The notes beneath the pieces were generated by a model. That model was not told where the DNA came from. It was given only the letters and a program-made list of their open reading frames with translations, and searched no databases. A DNA stretch of 64,000 bases from an uncultured Pseudodesulfovibrio sp. (GTDB lineage Bacteria; Desulfobacterota; Desulfovibrionia; Desulfovibrionales; Desulfovibrionaceae), in the NCBI RefSeq assembly GCF_963677845.1, contig NZ_OY782498.1, positions 2,735,518 through 2,799,517 of the forward strand. The letters are read 5' to 3'. The first letter of the stretch is position 1. Each line of letters begins with the position of its first letter. This document shows, piece by piece, positions 18,855-28,170 of this stretch. Position numbers and translations under genes: made by a program.

Positions 18855-20249
18855 TTAAGACTTGGGACAATATTCACTGGCGGCAGCGACAAATCGGATG
18901 GCCCAATCAGGCACTGCAAGAGCATGGATATGATTATACCCGGCAAGTGTGTTTTTATACAGAAAACCGTCATGACCAACACCTCCCCCCTGCCCCCGCA
19001 ACATTTTCAAAGCGGGTCGCAAAGTTGAAGATTCGTCTGAAACACACAAGGAATAATGAAATTCGTGACCTTGAATACGTGTCCCGATAGGGAAAAATGG
19101 ATTTTCTTCCACGGCTTCGGCTTCTGTGTACCCCAAGCCCTGTGGTCTGGGACAAAAAGCGGTGCCAACGGGAAAAACCCCCGCCATCGGATAGGAAACA
19201 CCCTTGATTTCCAAAGAGTCACATAACACCATAAAACCACCACATTCGGCATAAATTGGCATGCCACTTTCTGACAATTCTTTTATATGCGAAAGAATAG
19301 TGGTGTTATCCGCAATACGTTCAGCAAAAACTTCAGGGAACCCTCCGCCAAGATACAACCCATCAATGTCGGGCCACGGCTCATCGGAAAGTATGCTCAA
19401 CCGAACAAGCTCGGCTCCCGCATGTTCCAAGGCTTCAAGATTCTCCGGGTAATAAAACCAGAGAGAAGCGTCTTGAACATAGCCAATCCGGACCTTTTTA
19501 TTAACTGATTTATCCAAATACAAAGGACCGGGATCAAGACCGAAATCCGGTACACTCGTAGCGATATCAATAATCTTGTCGATATCGAGCAATTCTTCAG
19601 CCATATCAGCCAGTGCTTCAAGAGCATCCTGTGCAGGAAAATCCTGTTCCTGATCGGAGACGAGTCCCATGTGTCGCTCGGGAATGGGATTCGAAGAAAT
19701 TTTAGGTAACATCCCCAAAACCGGAACATCTGTATGGGTCTCAATAGATTTTTGCAGCACCGAACGATGACGCTCTCCGGCAGTCCGGTTGAGGATCACG
19801 CCAGCAAGGTTCAACCCCGGTTCAAAATGTGTACACCCTTGAACGATTGCCGCCACTGTACGGGTCATTTTTGTACAATCAATTGCAAGAATCACCGGAG
19901 CATCAAGCATCCGTGCTAATTCGGCAGTCGAACAGGACCCATGTTCGTCCATACCATCAAACAGTCCACGGTTCCCCTCCACCAAACTGATATCAAAACC
20001 ACATGACCTATGAAAAAAGAGAGAACGAATCGTATCTGTGGAATGAAAGAAGGGATCAAGATTGGAACAAGGGTGACCGGCTGCAAGGGTCAGCCATTGG
20101 GCATCAATGTAGTCCGGCCCTTTTTTGAAGGGGACGACTTTTCTCCCCGCTCTTTTGAAGGCACGAGCCAAGGCAAGGGAGACAATCGTCTTCCCTGTGC
20201 CGCCGGATAAACCGGCGAGGACTATACGAGAAATATTGTTTTGCACCAT
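18855..20249 (-). CDS. cobB: Cobyrinate/hydrogenobyrinate a,c-diamide synthase
   Basis: 464 residues. It amidates the a and c carboxylates of cobyrinate in corrinoid synthesis, using ATP and glutamine. The N-terminal half is a DTBS-like ATPase (GLSGGTGKTIVSLAL; LVEGNRGLFDG); the C-terminal half is a class-I-like amidotransferase with the nucleophilic Cys in YAECGGFMVLCDSL and a late His-bearing segment. It lies downstream of dsrD on the same strand, an order conserved in Desulfovibrio, but a terminator between them suggests partly separate transcription. Its link to sulfite reduction may be tetrapyrrole (siroheme/corrinoid) supply. Confidence 0.93.
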   Translation of the reverse strand: MVQNNISRIVLAGLSGGTGKTIVSLALARAFKRAGRKVVPFKKGPDYIDAQWLTLAAGHPCSNLDPFFHSTDTIRSLFFHRSCGFDISLVEGNRGLFDGMDEHGSCSTAELARMLDAPVILAIDCTKMTRTVAAIVQGCTHFEPGLNLAGVILNRTAGERHRSVLQKSIETHTDVPVLGMLPKISSNPIPERHMGLVSDQEQDFPAQDALEALADMAEELLDIDKIIDIATSVPDFGLDPGPLYLDKSVNKKVRIGYVQDASLWFYYPENLEALEHAGAELVRLSILSDEPWPDIDGLYLGGGFPEVFAERIADNTTILSHIKELSESGMPIYAECGGFMVLCDSLEIKGVSYPMAGVFPVGTAFCPRPQGLGYTEAEAVEENPFFPIGTRIQGHEFHYSLCVSDESSTLRPALKMLRGQGGGVGHDGFLYKNTLAGYNHIHALAVPDWAIRFVAAASEYCPKS

Positions 20250-20270
20250 AACAGGCTCAACTCACAATCA

Positions 20271-20310
20271 AGAAAAGCCTTGCCCTGCATCATAAAGATA
20301 CGGGCAAGGC
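20271..20310 (-). terminator. Terminator after dsrABD
   Basis: Nine-base perfect stem (GCCTTGCCC/GGGCAAGGC) with a 16-base loop; on the minus strand it is followed by TTTTCTTG. It lies between dsrD and cobB. Confidence 0.75.
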
Positions 20311-20335
20311 CTCAATTACGGAGCTCGGCTAGAGT

Positions 20336-20584
20336 CTAGTCTTCGCCCTCGGAAGCGGCCTGTTTGCCGGCACCGGCCATGCCGTACATGGTGGTGGACC
20401 CGGAGGACCAGAACACCAATTTTTCTTCCTGAATTAAAGCGGTCAAAATTTTCTTGACTGCACGGGCTTTTTCATCCGGGAAAAGCTTGGTGAAATCATT
20501 GAAGTAGAACTTGGACTTGTTCTTTGACTTCGATTCGCAAAAAGCCAAAATTTCAGCTTTTGCGGCTTCAATGTCGAGTGCCAT
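20336..20584 (-). CDS. dsrD: Dissimilatory sulfite reductase-associated protein DsrD
   Basis: 82 residues, a winged-helix-like small protein found with dsrAB in sulfate reducers. The family is reported to stimulate DsrAB activity allosterically rather than to bind DNA. I start at ATG 20584, where AAGGAG lies 8 bases upstream and the sequence MALDIEAAKAEIL matches family starts; an in-frame ATG 14 codons earlier lies within the intercistronic hairpin region. The C-terminal tail is acidic. A hairpin lies between it and dsrB. Confidence 0.95.
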   Translation of the reverse strand: MALDIEAAKAEILAFCESKSKNKSKFYFNDFTKLFPDEKARAVKKILTALIQEEKLVFWSSGSTTMYGMAGAGKQAASEGED

Positions 20585-20611
20585 GATGGACTCCTTGTTA
20601 TTTGAAAAGAA

Positions 20612-20640
20612 CGGGGTACGGTCCAAAAGACCGTACCCCG
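20612..20640 (-). promoter_or_regulatory. Intercistronic hairpin between dsrB and dsrD
   Basis: Twelve-base perfect GC-rich stem (CGGGGTACGGTC/GACCGTACCCCG) with a 5-base loop; on the minus strand it is followed by TTCTTTTC. It may attenuate read-through or protect the dsrAB mRNA 3' end, so that DsrD is made at a different level. Confidence 0.7.
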
Positions 20641-20652
20641 ATGGTATTTATC

Positions 20653-21798
20653 CTACCACTTGAACTGAGTGGTCTGACGCCAAGTGTAGTATGCCGGATC
20701 ACGGAAGTCATCGATCAGATGCTCAGTGAAGGGCAGGTCACATTTCTCGAAGAAACGTTCCCAACCGATACGATTGGCCCAGTCGCCCAGACGCTCGTAC
20801 TTGTTGGCTTCGGCTGCGTAAGTATCAAGAATTCTCTTGATGGTCTTAGTCAGCGTAGGCCAGCGAGGAGGCTCGTTGGGGATGAACGGAACCACAACCT
20901 TGGAGAAGGCGGGTTTCGTAATACGGTTGGAGATCTTACCACCGACCATCAGTGCAATACCGTCGCCTTCGCCGTCAGACAGCGGAAGGGAGGGGCACAT
21001 GGTGTAGCAGTTACCGCAGAACATGCAGCGTTCTTCTTTAATGGCAACAGTCTTAAAGGTCTTGCCATCAAGTTCGACCTTGGAGGGGCGGACTGCACCG
21101 GTGGGGCAGGCTGCAACGGCCAAGGGGATTTCGCACAAGTTGTCCAGGTACTCGTGATCGATAATGGGCGGTTTACGGTGAATACCGAGAATCGCGATAT
21201 CGGAGCAGTGAACAGCGCCGCACATGTTCAGGCAGCAAGCCATGGAGATGCGCACAGGAGCAGGCAGCTTCATGTCGGTGAAGTCATCGAAGACGACGTC
21301 CATGGTAGCCTTAACGGTACCGGAAGCGTCAGTTGCAGGGGTGTGGCAGTGGACCCAACCCTGAGTGTGAACGATATTGGTCACACCAGCGCCAGTGCCG
21401 CCAACCGGGAACTTCAAGGAGCCACCTTCGAACTTTTGATCGTTCAAGTAGGCCTTCAGTTCCTTGGCTGCTTCTTCGGTCTCAACCTGGAATTCAAGGT
21501 TGTTACGAGTGGTGAAACGAACGAAACCACCGCAGAACTTGTCAGCGATTTCACAGATTTCACGAATATGAGTAACGGTCATCAAACGAGCTGTAGCAGC
21601 ACGAACGGTGTAGGTCTTATCGCCGCCCTGGGCTACGTGCAACAGGATACCGGACTCAAGGATCTCATGGTAGTCCCATTTACCAAAGTTGTCTTTGATA
21701 ACCGGGGGCAGGTACTCGCCAAAATGACGAGGGCCAATGTCGGAAATCCGACCTTCCATCGGTTTGTCGGGATTGTACCCGGAAGAAATAAAAGCCAT
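20653..21798 (-). CDS. dsrB: Dissimilatory sulfite reductase beta subunit
   Basis: 381 residues. With DsrA it forms the alpha2beta2 siroheme enzyme that reduces sulfite, yielding a DsrC trisulfide in vivo, the last step of sulfate respiration. The siroheme-[4Fe-4S] cysteines are at C151, C188, C189 and C193 (the CC-x3-C pattern). The ferredoxin insert has C231 and C258, C261, C264 ([14 protein letters not shown]). These positions agree with the known Desulfovibrio enzyme. It starts 18 bases after dsrA. Confidence 0.99.
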   Translation of the reverse strand: MAFISSGYNPDKPMEGRISDIGPRHFGEYLPPVIKDNFGKWDYHEILESGILLHVAQGGDKTYTVRAATARLMTVTHIREICEIADKFCGGFVRFTTRNNLEFQVETEEAAKELKAYLNDQKFEGGSLKFPVGGTGAGVTNIVHTQGWVHCHTPATDASGTVKATMDVVFDDFTDMKLPAPVRISMACCLNMCGAVHCSDIAILGIHRKPPIIDHEYLDNLCEIPLAVAACPTGAVRPSKVELDGKTFKTVAIKEERCMFCGNCYTMCPSLPLSDGEGDGIALMVGGKISNRITKPAFSKVVVPFIPNEPPRWPTLTKTIKRILDTYAAEANKYERLGDWANRIGWERFFEKCDLPFTEHLIDDFRDPAYYTWRQTTQFKW

Positions 21799-21816
21799 AT
21801 TATTTCACTCCTCTTT

Positions 21817-23136
21817 TTAGCGCTGGTGACGCTTACGGAAATCGTTGATATCGCGTTCCCAACCACCTTCAACGTCTTCTGCTTTCCAGAAGATGTAGGG
21901 GTTGTGGCGAGGTTCCTGGACCTGACGGGCGTCAACAGGAACGCCAGCAGCGTTGACCAATGCAGCCATACCGAGACGTTTCATTGTTTCACCGATACGC
22001 TCACGGTTCTTACCTTCTTCCATCCACCAATCCCAAACGTTTTCGATGAGATCTTTGATAGACTGGTAGTCATCATCTTTGTTGACTTCCATGAAAGGCA
22101 CGAGCAGGGAACCCATCTGGGGACCGTCAAGGATCGGAGCTTTTGCACCACAAAGGATGGAGCAACCGCGTTCGTCACCGACTTTCAATGCACGAGGCAT
22201 GGTGTTGATGCAATGCATGCAACGGACACATTCCTTATTGTCGATGGCAAGCTTGCCACCTTCGTAGGAAATGCACTTGGACGGACACAGATCGACAACT
22301 TCTTTCTGAATGTCGAATGCGCCCCAGTCTTTACCAGCGTGAGCGCCGGCGTTCGGGGGGAATTCTCCGCCAACATACGCTGCAACGGCTTCCTGGTCGA
22401 CCTTGATGTCGTCTTTCCAGGTACCGATGAAGGACAGGTCAGAACGAGCGATAGCAGCAACGCAACCGTTGGGGCACGCATCGAACTTAAACTTGAACTT
22501 GTAAGGGAATGCAGGACGGTGAAGCTCATCCTGGTATTCCATGGTCAGATGGTAGCACAGTTCCTGAGAGTCGTAACATGCATACTCACAACGGGACATA
22601 CCCATGCAAGCGGCAGGTGTACGCAAGTTGGAACCGGAACCACCGAGGTCGATGTCCAAATTGTGGGTCAGCTCGAAGAAAATTTCTTCCAACTGCGGAG
22701 TGGTGGTGCCCAAGAACACGATGTCGCCGGTGGCGCCATGCATGTTGGTGAGACCGGAACCACGAAGTTCCCAAATGTCCATCAAGTCGCGCAGCAACTT
22801 GGTGCTGTACCACTTACCATTGGGCTGAGCCACACGAACGGTGTGAAAGTGAGCTACGCCGGGGAACATCTCGGGCTGGTCACAGTAACGGCCAATAACG
22901 CCGCCGCCATAACCGAAAACGCCGACGATGCCGCCGTGCTTCCAGTGAGTTTCACCATCGGTGTAGGACATTTCGAGCACGCCCAGCAAATCATCGGGGC
23001 AGTCGACGGGGATCTGGTAGTCAAGACCCTTCTCGTTCTTGGCTCGAGCTGCAGCCTCCTGTTTAATGTCGGATACGAAGCTGGGCCACGGGCCGCTTTC
23101 CAGCTGATCCAACAGAGGAGTTTTGTGTTTCGCCAT
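21817..23136 (-). CDS. dsrA: Dissimilatory sulfite reductase alpha subunit
   Basis: 439 residues from ATG 23136, chosen for GGAGG 8 bases upstream and the conserved opening MAKHKTPLLDQLESGPWPSF; a start 5 codons earlier would cover the ribosome site. The siroheme-cluster cysteines C177, C183, C221 and C225, and the ferredoxin-domain C284, C303, C306 and C309, all sit at the positions known from Desulfovibrio DsrA. First gene of dsrABD. A promoter candidate lies about 165 bases upstream. Confidence 0.99.
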   Translation of the reverse strand: MAKHKTPLLDQLESGPWPSFVSDIKQEAAARAKNEKGLDYQIPVDCPDDLLGVLEMSYTDGETHWKHGGIVGVFGYGGGVIGRYCDQPEMFPGVAHFHTVRVAQPNGKWYSTKLLRDLMDIWELRGSGLTNMHGATGDIVFLGTTTPQLEEIFFELTHNLDIDLGGSGSNLRTPAACMGMSRCEYACYDSQELCYHLTMEYQDELHRPAFPYKFKFKFDACPNGCVAAIARSDLSFIGTWKDDIKVDQEAVAAYVGGEFPPNAGAHAGKDWGAFDIQKEVVDLCPSKCISYEGGKLAIDNKECVRCMHCINTMPRALKVGDERGCSILCGAKAPILDGPQMGSLLVPFMEVNKDDDYQSIKDLIENVWDWWMEEGKNRERIGETMKRLGMAALVNAAGVPVDARQVQEPRHNPYIFWKAEDVEGGWERDINDFRKRHQR

Positions 23137-23496
23137 TCCCTTAACCTCCATTGTTTGATTAAGATGTTGCCATCAACCATTATTGCGCTCAGGCCGGCAA
23201 GCAGTGATGAAGATCACCTGAAGCCAAAGCGCCTTTCCTACGTAACGCAAGTACCTCGAATATTGGCATTTGCACCTATATTCACAAGGTATGCAGGGCT
23301 GACAATGTACTGAACACACCGGTTTTATGTCAACCGAAATATCCACTAAATCATTGCCAATCCTTAATCTACGGACCCAACGGACAGCCTGTACGCACAT
23401 TTAGATTCATCCCCCGAGCTTGCCATTGCAGCCAAGCCGGAGTATCGGTCCCATGGCACAGGTTATGGACCGCCACAATCGATACCGTAAAAGGAT
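23137..23496. other. 360-base dsrA / ykgJ-like divergent intergenic region
   Basis: Holds the dsr promoter candidate (23304-23333) and a leader of about 160 bases. A TTGTGAA half-site lies just downstream of the -10 (plus-strand TTCACAA at 23281-23287); its partner half is poor, so a Rex-type operator cannot be claimed. No ORF is credible here. Confidence 0.6.
23304..23333 (-). promoter_or_regulatory. Candidate sigma70 promoter of dsrABD
   Basis: On the minus strand TTGACA (23333-23328), an 18-base spacer, then TACATT (23309-23304). The -35 is perfect; the -10 keeps TA and the final T. Confidence 0.5.
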
Positions 23497-24183
23497 ATGA
23501 GGAGCAACACAAACTTGCAAAAATCAAACACAACCGAAACTGGCTGCCGTCGATGCGGCGACTGCTGTAGAAATGGCGGCCCGGCCCTCCACAAGGCCGA
23601 TCTACCGCTGATTCAGGATGGGACCATCGCCCTGTCCGAAATTGTCGCACTCAGGCCTGGCGAATGGGTTTACGATCAACCCGAGCAAAAAGTCGCTCCC
23701 CTTAATGCCGAAATGCTCAAACTCAAGGGACGTGACGGAACGTGGACTTGCATTCATTTCAGCCCGGAAGGCAACACTTGCGGCATCTATGGGGCTCGCC
23801 CTATTGAATGTGAAGTGCTCTTCTGTAAAGATATTGAGCCACTCAGAGCCATGTATACCAAGGACAGACTGACTCGTGTAGACCTGATACCTGAAGGACA
23901 CCCCTTGCTGGAACTCATGGCCGAACATGACATAAAATGCTCTCCTGCTAATATGGAAAAATTAGCCAAAGCAGCCCGAGAAGGTGACCAAGAGGCTGGC
24001 AAATCTCTCAAGGAGATGGTGGTATTTGATATGGAACTGCGCAATCTGGTTCCCCAAAAAACCGGTATGTCAGCTGATATGAACGACTTTTTCTTTGGCA
24101 GGCCCCTGCGCATCCTGCTTGCAGGCATGAACATAAAGACATACGAAGCGGGTGGAACTCTCCGCTTCAATTTCAACGGTTAG
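23497..24183 (+). CDS. YkgJ-type cysteine-cluster (CxxCxxCC) protein
   Basis: 228 residues. The N-terminal CRRCGDCCRNGG with later C..H and CGIYGARPIECEVLFC gives the Cys spacing of the YkgJ/CxxCxxCC family, presumed to bind zinc or an iron-sulfur cluster; no activity is established for the family. Two starts are possible: ATG 23497 (AAAGG close upstream) and an in-frame TTG at 23515 with GAGGAG 9 bases before it. The first is listed. It is divergent from dsrA and cotranscribed with the next small gene. Confidence 0.82.
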   Translation: MRSNTNLQKSNTTETGCRRCGDCCRNGGPALHKADLPLIQDGTIALSEIVALRPGEWVYDQPEQKVAPLNAEMLKLKGRDGTWTCIHFSPEGNTCGIYGARPIECEVLFCKDIEPLRAMYTKDRLTRVDLIPEGHPLLELMAEHDIKCSPANMEKLAKAAREGDQEAGKSLKEMVVFDMELRNLVPQKTGMSADMNDFFFGRPLRILLAGMNIKTYEAGGTLRFNFNG

Positions 24184-24192
24184 GAGATATCA

Positions 24193-24450
24193 ATGAAAGA
24201 CGAACGCGGCCATTACTATACACCTTCCCTCCAGCATCCCGAAGTTCGCATGTATGTGCGCGCCAACGATGACGATATTGAATTCAGACTTTATAATCCC
24301 AAAGAACCCGTCATTTGGGAAAAGCATAAGTGGATGCCTTACTCTGCAATAGAACAGGCTGCTGCCATGTTTCGGGAACGCGGCACAGACCGTAACCCAT
24401 TGGCATTATATGATATGGACATCGCAAAAAAGTTGCTTCAAGAGGGCTGA
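24193..24450 (+). CDS. Small hypothetical protein downstream of the YkgJ-like gene
   Basis: 85 residues, no signal or membrane segment. It looks like a compact alpha/beta domain: EVRMYVRANDDDIEFRLYNP, then VIWEKHKWMPYSAIEQAAAMFRERG. No family was recognised. GGAGAT precedes the ATG and the gap to the upstream gene is 9 bases, so it is part of that operon. A terminator follows. Confidence 0.75.
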   Translation: MKDERGHYYTPSLQHPEVRMYVRANDDDIEFRLYNPKEPVIWEKHKWMPYSAIEQAAAMFRERGTDRNPLALYDMDIAKKLLQEG

Positions 24451-24485
24451 ATCGTTCCTACCTTGATGCCTCAAACTGATTTTTC

Positions 24486-24527
24486 ACAGCCGTTCAGCCG
24501 CCAAGGCCGAACGGCTGTTTCATTTTC
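24486..24527 (+). terminator. Terminator of the YkgJ-like operon
   Basis: Ten-base perfect stem (ACAGCCGTTC/GAACGGCTGT), 13-base loop, then TTTCATTTT. Confidence 0.8.
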
Positions 24528-24633
24528 CATCCTCACAAGCGGGATATTCTCCCAACAGACACTTCCCACAACGGGAACATTCCCTATTGTCAGAACTGCC
24601 CAGATATGTGTTGTATACGGAACATGATTTCAC
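24520..24633 (-). CDS. Possible 37-residue cysteine-rich mini-protein
   Basis: A GTG-started frame gives 37 residues with Cys at 4, 19, 22, 25 and 33 (ECSRCGKCLLGEYPAC), spacing that could bind a metal. The ribosome site is weak and the frame could be extended upstream. No known family. It could also be chance. It overlaps the tail of a terminator of the convergent operon. Confidence 0.22.
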   Translation of the reverse strand: MKSCSVYNTYLGSSDNRECSRCGKCLLGEYPACEDGK

Positions 24634-24672
24634 AAATTGTTTTCCCGACGTTCCCCGTCGGGAACTCCCCCG

Positions 24673-24711
24673 AAAGGCTCCAAACACCGCCATGGAGCCT
24701 TTCATTTTTAT
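24673..24711 (+). terminator. Second plus-strand terminator without an obvious gene
   Basis: Nine-base perfect stem (AAAGGCTCC/GGAGCCTTT), then CATTTTTATT. No gene on the plus strand ends near it; it may close a small untranslated transcript or catch read-through. Confidence 0.6.
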
Positions 24712-24719
24712 TGAACACA

Positions 24720-24748
24720 AGAAAGGCCCCGGCTACTTAACCGAGGCC
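24720..24748 (-). terminator. Terminator after the chemoreceptor gene
   Basis: On the minus strand GGCCTCGG/CCGGGGCC with one wobble and an 8-base loop, then TTTCTT. It lies 82 bases beyond the chemoreceptor stop codon. Confidence 0.6.
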
Positions 24749-24829
24749 TCTGTTATATTCTCTATAGACTGAGAATCTATAAGACAATTTCATCTCTCGC
24801 CCTACCAATATCCTCTCTTATAAACTCCA

Positions 24830-26746
24830 TCAGAATCGTTCGAACCCTTCATCTGTTTCCACTCCAGACTCAATCATGGCTGCGGGAGCAGATGGTGCTG
24901 AGGCACTCCCCAAAGACGGCTTTTGCTCATACGCAGTAACCCGGCTTTGATGAGGCGCCATCGGGTTATCCTTCAATTGAAAATAGCTCACAATCTGCTG
25001 AAGCTGCATTGCCTGACTGGACAACTCCTCGGCAGTAGATGAGGTTTCTTCTGACGCTGCGGCATTCTGCTGCACCACCTGATCCAATTCTTGAATGGCA
25101 GTACTGATTTCACCGGCCCCAACATTCTGCTCTGACGTAGCCGCTGATATCTCCTGAATAAGTTCAGCTGTCTTTTGAATGTCTGGGACAAGTTTCTCAA
25201 GCATCTTGCCAGCGGTATCTGCGACATCCATGCTTGAAGAGGACAACTCACTGATCTCACTCGCAGCAACGCCTGACCGTTCAGCCAACTTACGAACTTC
25301 AGCGGCAACAACCGCAAACCCTTTACCGTGTTCACCAGCACGGGCTGCCTCGATGGCCGCGTTCAAAGCCAATAGGTTCGTCTGCCGAGCGATTTCTTCA
25401 ATTATCGAAATCTTTTCGGCTATGTCACTCATTGCTACCACAGCCTGAGCAACGGCTTCGCCGCCAGCCTGAGCATCCTTGGCAGCCTGCTGAGCCAACG
25501 ACTCTGTTTCCTGGGCATTGGTAGCGTTATTATTAATACTTGAACTCATCTGTTCAACGGAACTCGACAGTCTCTCGACGCCAGTTGCCTGGGTGTTGGC
25601 CCCTTGAGCCAAGGTTTCTGCCGTTGCGGTCAACTCTTCCGATCCAGAAGCGACATTTTCGCTGCCGGAATGAATATTGCCGACCACTTCATGCAGATTT
25701 TCGACCATGGAACTGAATGCATCCCGCAAACGTGCAAGTTCACCACTGAACTTACCGGAAAGATCAACAGACAAATCACCACGACTTACCGCTTCGGATT
25801 TCTCCACGATCACTGCAAGCGGTCGGGTCACAAGCCGACGCGTTATGAAGAAAATCAAAAGAAGGATGACCACTAAAGAGACCACCCCTACAATCAAAAG
25901 CTGCATCTGCATGGCATCGGCTTCGATCAAGAAATCAGCACGTGTACCGGAAAGGGCAACAATCCAGCCAGTCTTTTTGACCTCACCAAATGCCATATAC
26001 TTAACATCACCTTGCCACTCATATTCAATGAACCCGCCTTTTTGACGAATTCCGGCTTGGATAAAATCGTATTTACTTAAATCTTTAAAAATTAAATCCT
26101 TATCCGGGTGCGCTAAGATCCGCCCGGCCGCATCATAGAGGAAACAGTACCCACTTTCACCGACCTTAATAGACAGCAAATGTTTGGCAAAGCCTTCAGC
26201 CAAAACAGACATGCCAACGTATCCAATGGTCCTGCCATCTTTTTTTACAGCCTTAACCAAGGCTATACGGGGCTTTTTACTCACAGGCGAAAGGCTCAAT
26301 TTCGAGATAAAGGAGTCCTCTCCACTTCCCATGATTGCCTTGTAATACCCACGACTTCTATAATTTTTCCCTCGACCGCCCGTATTTGTCGTCACCACGC
26401 TGTTGCCTTCCGCATCATGTACAAAAAGCGATTCCAGCATCGGATCATTGTTTTTGGCACTCTTCAACCATTCAGTAGCCGGTCCCCAATCACCTCCATC
26501 GGCAGCAGAAACCACCATTGGATTTGTTGCAGCAAGCCCTAAAAACAACATCTGGTCATCAAGCCAAGTATCGACCAAGTCAGTTGAACTACGTGCATTC
26601 TGACTCAACGTCTTTTCAACAATGGACAAAGTCATTTCCTTTGTCCCAAAATTGACGTTTACAAGAAAAAAAGTAACCAGAATGACCATGAGTACAGCCA
26701 AAATGGCAACTAACCTCTGCCCAATACCAATCTTACTCAATTTCAT
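24830..26746 (-). CDS. Methyl-accepting chemotaxis protein with periplasmic Cache sensor
   Basis: 638 residues. TM1 at about 12-32; periplasmic dCache sensor at about 40-275 ([46 protein letters not shown]); TM2 at about 283-303; HAMP to about 357; cytoplasmic signalling domain from about 370 with the hairpin tip around [23 protein letters not shown]. It senses a small extracellular ligand and controls CheA. The C-terminus (DEGFERF) has no NWETF-like CheR tether. No chemotaxis partner is adjacent. Ligand unknown; dCache sensors often bind amino or organic acids. Confidence 0.95.
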   Translation of the reverse strand: MKLSKIGIGQRLVAILAVLMVILVTFFLVNVNFGTKEMTLSIVEKTLSQNARSSTDLVDTWLDDQMLFLGLAATNPMVVSAADGGDWGPATEWLKSAKNNDPMLESLFVHDAEGNSVVTTNTGGRGKNYRSRGYYKAIMGSGEDSFISKLSLSPVSKKPRIALVKAVKKDGRTIGYVGMSVLAEGFAKHLLSIKVGESGYCFLYDAAGRILAHPDKDLIFKDLSKYDFIQAGIRQKGGFIEYEWQGDVKYMAFGEVKKTGWIVALSGTRADFLIEADAMQMQLLIVGVVSLVVILLLIFFITRRLVTRPLAVIVEKSEAVSRGDLSVDLSGKFSGELARLRDAFSSMVENLHEVVGNIHSGSENVASGSEELTATAETLAQGANTQATGVERLSSSVEQMSSSINNNATNAQETESLAQQAAKDAQAGGEAVAQAVVAMSDIAEKISIIEEIARQTNLLALNAAIEAARAGEHGKGFAVVAAEVRKLAERSGVAASEISELSSSSMDVADTAGKMLEKLVPDIQKTAELIQEISAATSEQNVGAGEISTAIQELDQVVQQNAAASEETSSTAEELSSQAMQLQQIVSYFQLKDNPMAPHQSRVTAYEQKPSLGSASAPSAPAAMIESGVETDEGFERF

Positions 26747-27287
26747 TTACAATCCTCCACTTGATAACTCCCCCTTTATAAAAAACATAGTTCACAATCT
26801 ATTATATTTTTTAGGCTGTTAAATAGTTCTCATGAACAACTCAACATCCTTTCTTCAAAATCAAATGTAATCTCGTCTAATATAACTCTCTGACAAAAAA
26901 ATCTTTAGCTTCTGTAATAACGAACGAATATGCTGATATTTTCAAAAGAGAGACAACAACCTCTTTTGCAAGAAATTCCAGAACAAAATTTTATTCTGCC
27001 CCACGAGAAGGCCATTTTTGCCATCTCCCTTCCACTACTTTTTAACGAGAATTCCCCTTGTTTGAAGAAAGATATTCAAAATCACAGAAACAGAAAGCGG
27101 CATTGCTTTTTTCAGCATCACAATAAAATCATTCATATTTTGCTGATAAAACCTTTCCATAAGAATACATTTTCACCTTCTCGTGGCTAAAATTAAAAGG
27201 TGAAACCTTGAACATTATAAACAATATAATGACAGTATAATTGTGGTAAACGTTGCCAAATGCTAGAAGCAGGAAGGATTTAAGCGA
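26747..27287. other. 541-base AT-rich intergenic region
   Basis: Lies between the divergent chemoreceptor and binding-protein genes. It is very AT-rich and contains several TATAAT-like hexamers (for example 27225-27230 and 27236-27241) without well-spaced -35 boxes. A short open frame at 26930-27190 has no family resemblance and poor codon use. No known RNA motif was recognised. Confidence 0.55.
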
Positions 27288-28055
27288 ATGAAAAAAACAA
27301 AAAACAGACCAATCGTATCATTTTGTCTGACATTCATGACAATCTTGTTCCTGTTCTCCAACGCAAAAGCTCAACAACCATTCAAACTGGTTTGCGACAT
27401 TTGGCCTCCCTACCAAGTTGAAACAGTAAACGGTCTTTCTGGATTTTCAGTCGAAATGGTGCAAGCCATATATAACCAAATGGGCATTCCTACTGATAAC
27501 ATCCGTGCATTCCCGTGGCGACGGGCCATGGAGATGATCAAACACGGCGACGCAGAAGCGCTCTTCTCAGCGAACTTCACCGCAGATAGACAGGCATTTG
27601 CACATTACTCTAGTGAAATACTTTTTGAATCATCTTGGGTCATATGGACAAGAAGAGGTGAAGAAATTCACTCTCTGGAGAGCTTAAAAGGAAAAAAAAT
27701 AGGAGTCGTGTCAGGCTACAGTTACACTAGGGAATTCTGGAATTTCATCAAAACCAACTGTATCGTAGAAAACGTCAACTCCGACAAGGCCAATTTCAAG
27801 AAACTCAGCGCAGGTAGAATCGACGCGACTGTCGCTGAATATAGCAATGGCCTCCACCTTGCAGCCACGCTCAAATACAAAAACATTACCCCCAACCGAG
27901 CTGTCACTATCAAACGCGACGGCCTATATATCATCTTCAGCCGCAAAAGGGTCACAGAAGAATTTGTCAAAGCCTTTTCCAACGCACTGATCAAATTCAA
28001 AAAAACGGAAGTGTACTCCCAACTCCGGGATAAATATTTCCCCCAAAGACCATAA
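27288..28055 (+). CDS. Periplasmic solute-binding protein, family 3 type
   Basis: 255 residues. A basic N-terminus with a hydrophobic core and an AKA-Q cleavage site near residue 28 marks export. The mature part follows the SBP_bac_3 fold: FKLVCDIWPPYQ, GFSVEMVQAIYNQMG, PWRRAMEMIKHGDAEALFSAN, then a hinge and SLKGKKIGVVSGYSYT. Such proteins bind amino acids or similar small molecules, either for an ABC transporter or as sensors. No permease or ATPase gene is adjacent, so it may be an orphan receptor. GGAAGG lies 8 bases upstream. A related gene is at 41836-42594. Confidence 0.82.
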   Translation: MKKTKNRPIVSFCLTFMTILFLFSNAKAQQPFKLVCDIWPPYQVETVNGLSGFSVEMVQAIYNQMGIPTDNIRAFPWRRAMEMIKHGDAEALFSANFTADRQAFAHYSSEILFESSWVIWTRRGEEIHSLESLKGKKIGVVSGYSYTREFWNFIKTNCIVENVNSDKANFKKLSAGRIDATVAEYSNGLHLAATLKYKNITPNRAVTIKRDGLYIIFSRKRVTEEFVKAFSNALIKFKKTEVYSQLRDKYFPQRP

Positions 28056-28110
28056 CACGTTGACTTGTTCATAACCCCGTTGACATTCACTCCTTCATTC
28101 CTCAACAGAT

Positions 28111-28146
28111 AAAAAGGCCACCCCGAATGGGGCGGCCTTCCTCTAT
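28111..28146. terminator. Bidirectional terminator between convergent genes
   Basis: GGCCACCCC/GGGGCGGCC stem with one mismatch and a GAAT loop; T-rich on both sides (TTCCTCTATTTT on plus, TTTTT on minus). Confidence 0.75.
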
Positions 28147-28170
28147 TTTCACCTTTAAATAAAAACAAAA

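Larger units (their letters stand above)
24451..24829. other. 379-base spacer with three terminator-like hairpins
   Basis: Contains two plus-strand terminators (24486-24527 and 24673-24711), one minus-strand terminator (24720-24748), an inverted repeat TTCCCGACG/CGTCGGGAA around 24644-24664, and a possible minus-strand mini-ORF (24520-24633). Two plus-strand terminators in series suggest a short transcript between them. Confidence 0.6.

Noticed and set aside
23274..23296. Rex operator near the dsr promoter
   Set aside because: Only one half-site (TTGTGAA) is good; the opposite half matches at few positions.
20602..23313. Open frame of 903 codons antisense to dsrB and dsrA
   Set aside because: Mirror of the strongly conserved dsrAB genes on the other strand; its protein has no family features and no start or ribosome site of its own.
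26930..27190. Frame of 86 codons between the chemoreceptor and binding-protein genes
   Set aside because: No ribosome site and no protein-like pattern; consistent with AT-rich non-coding DNA.
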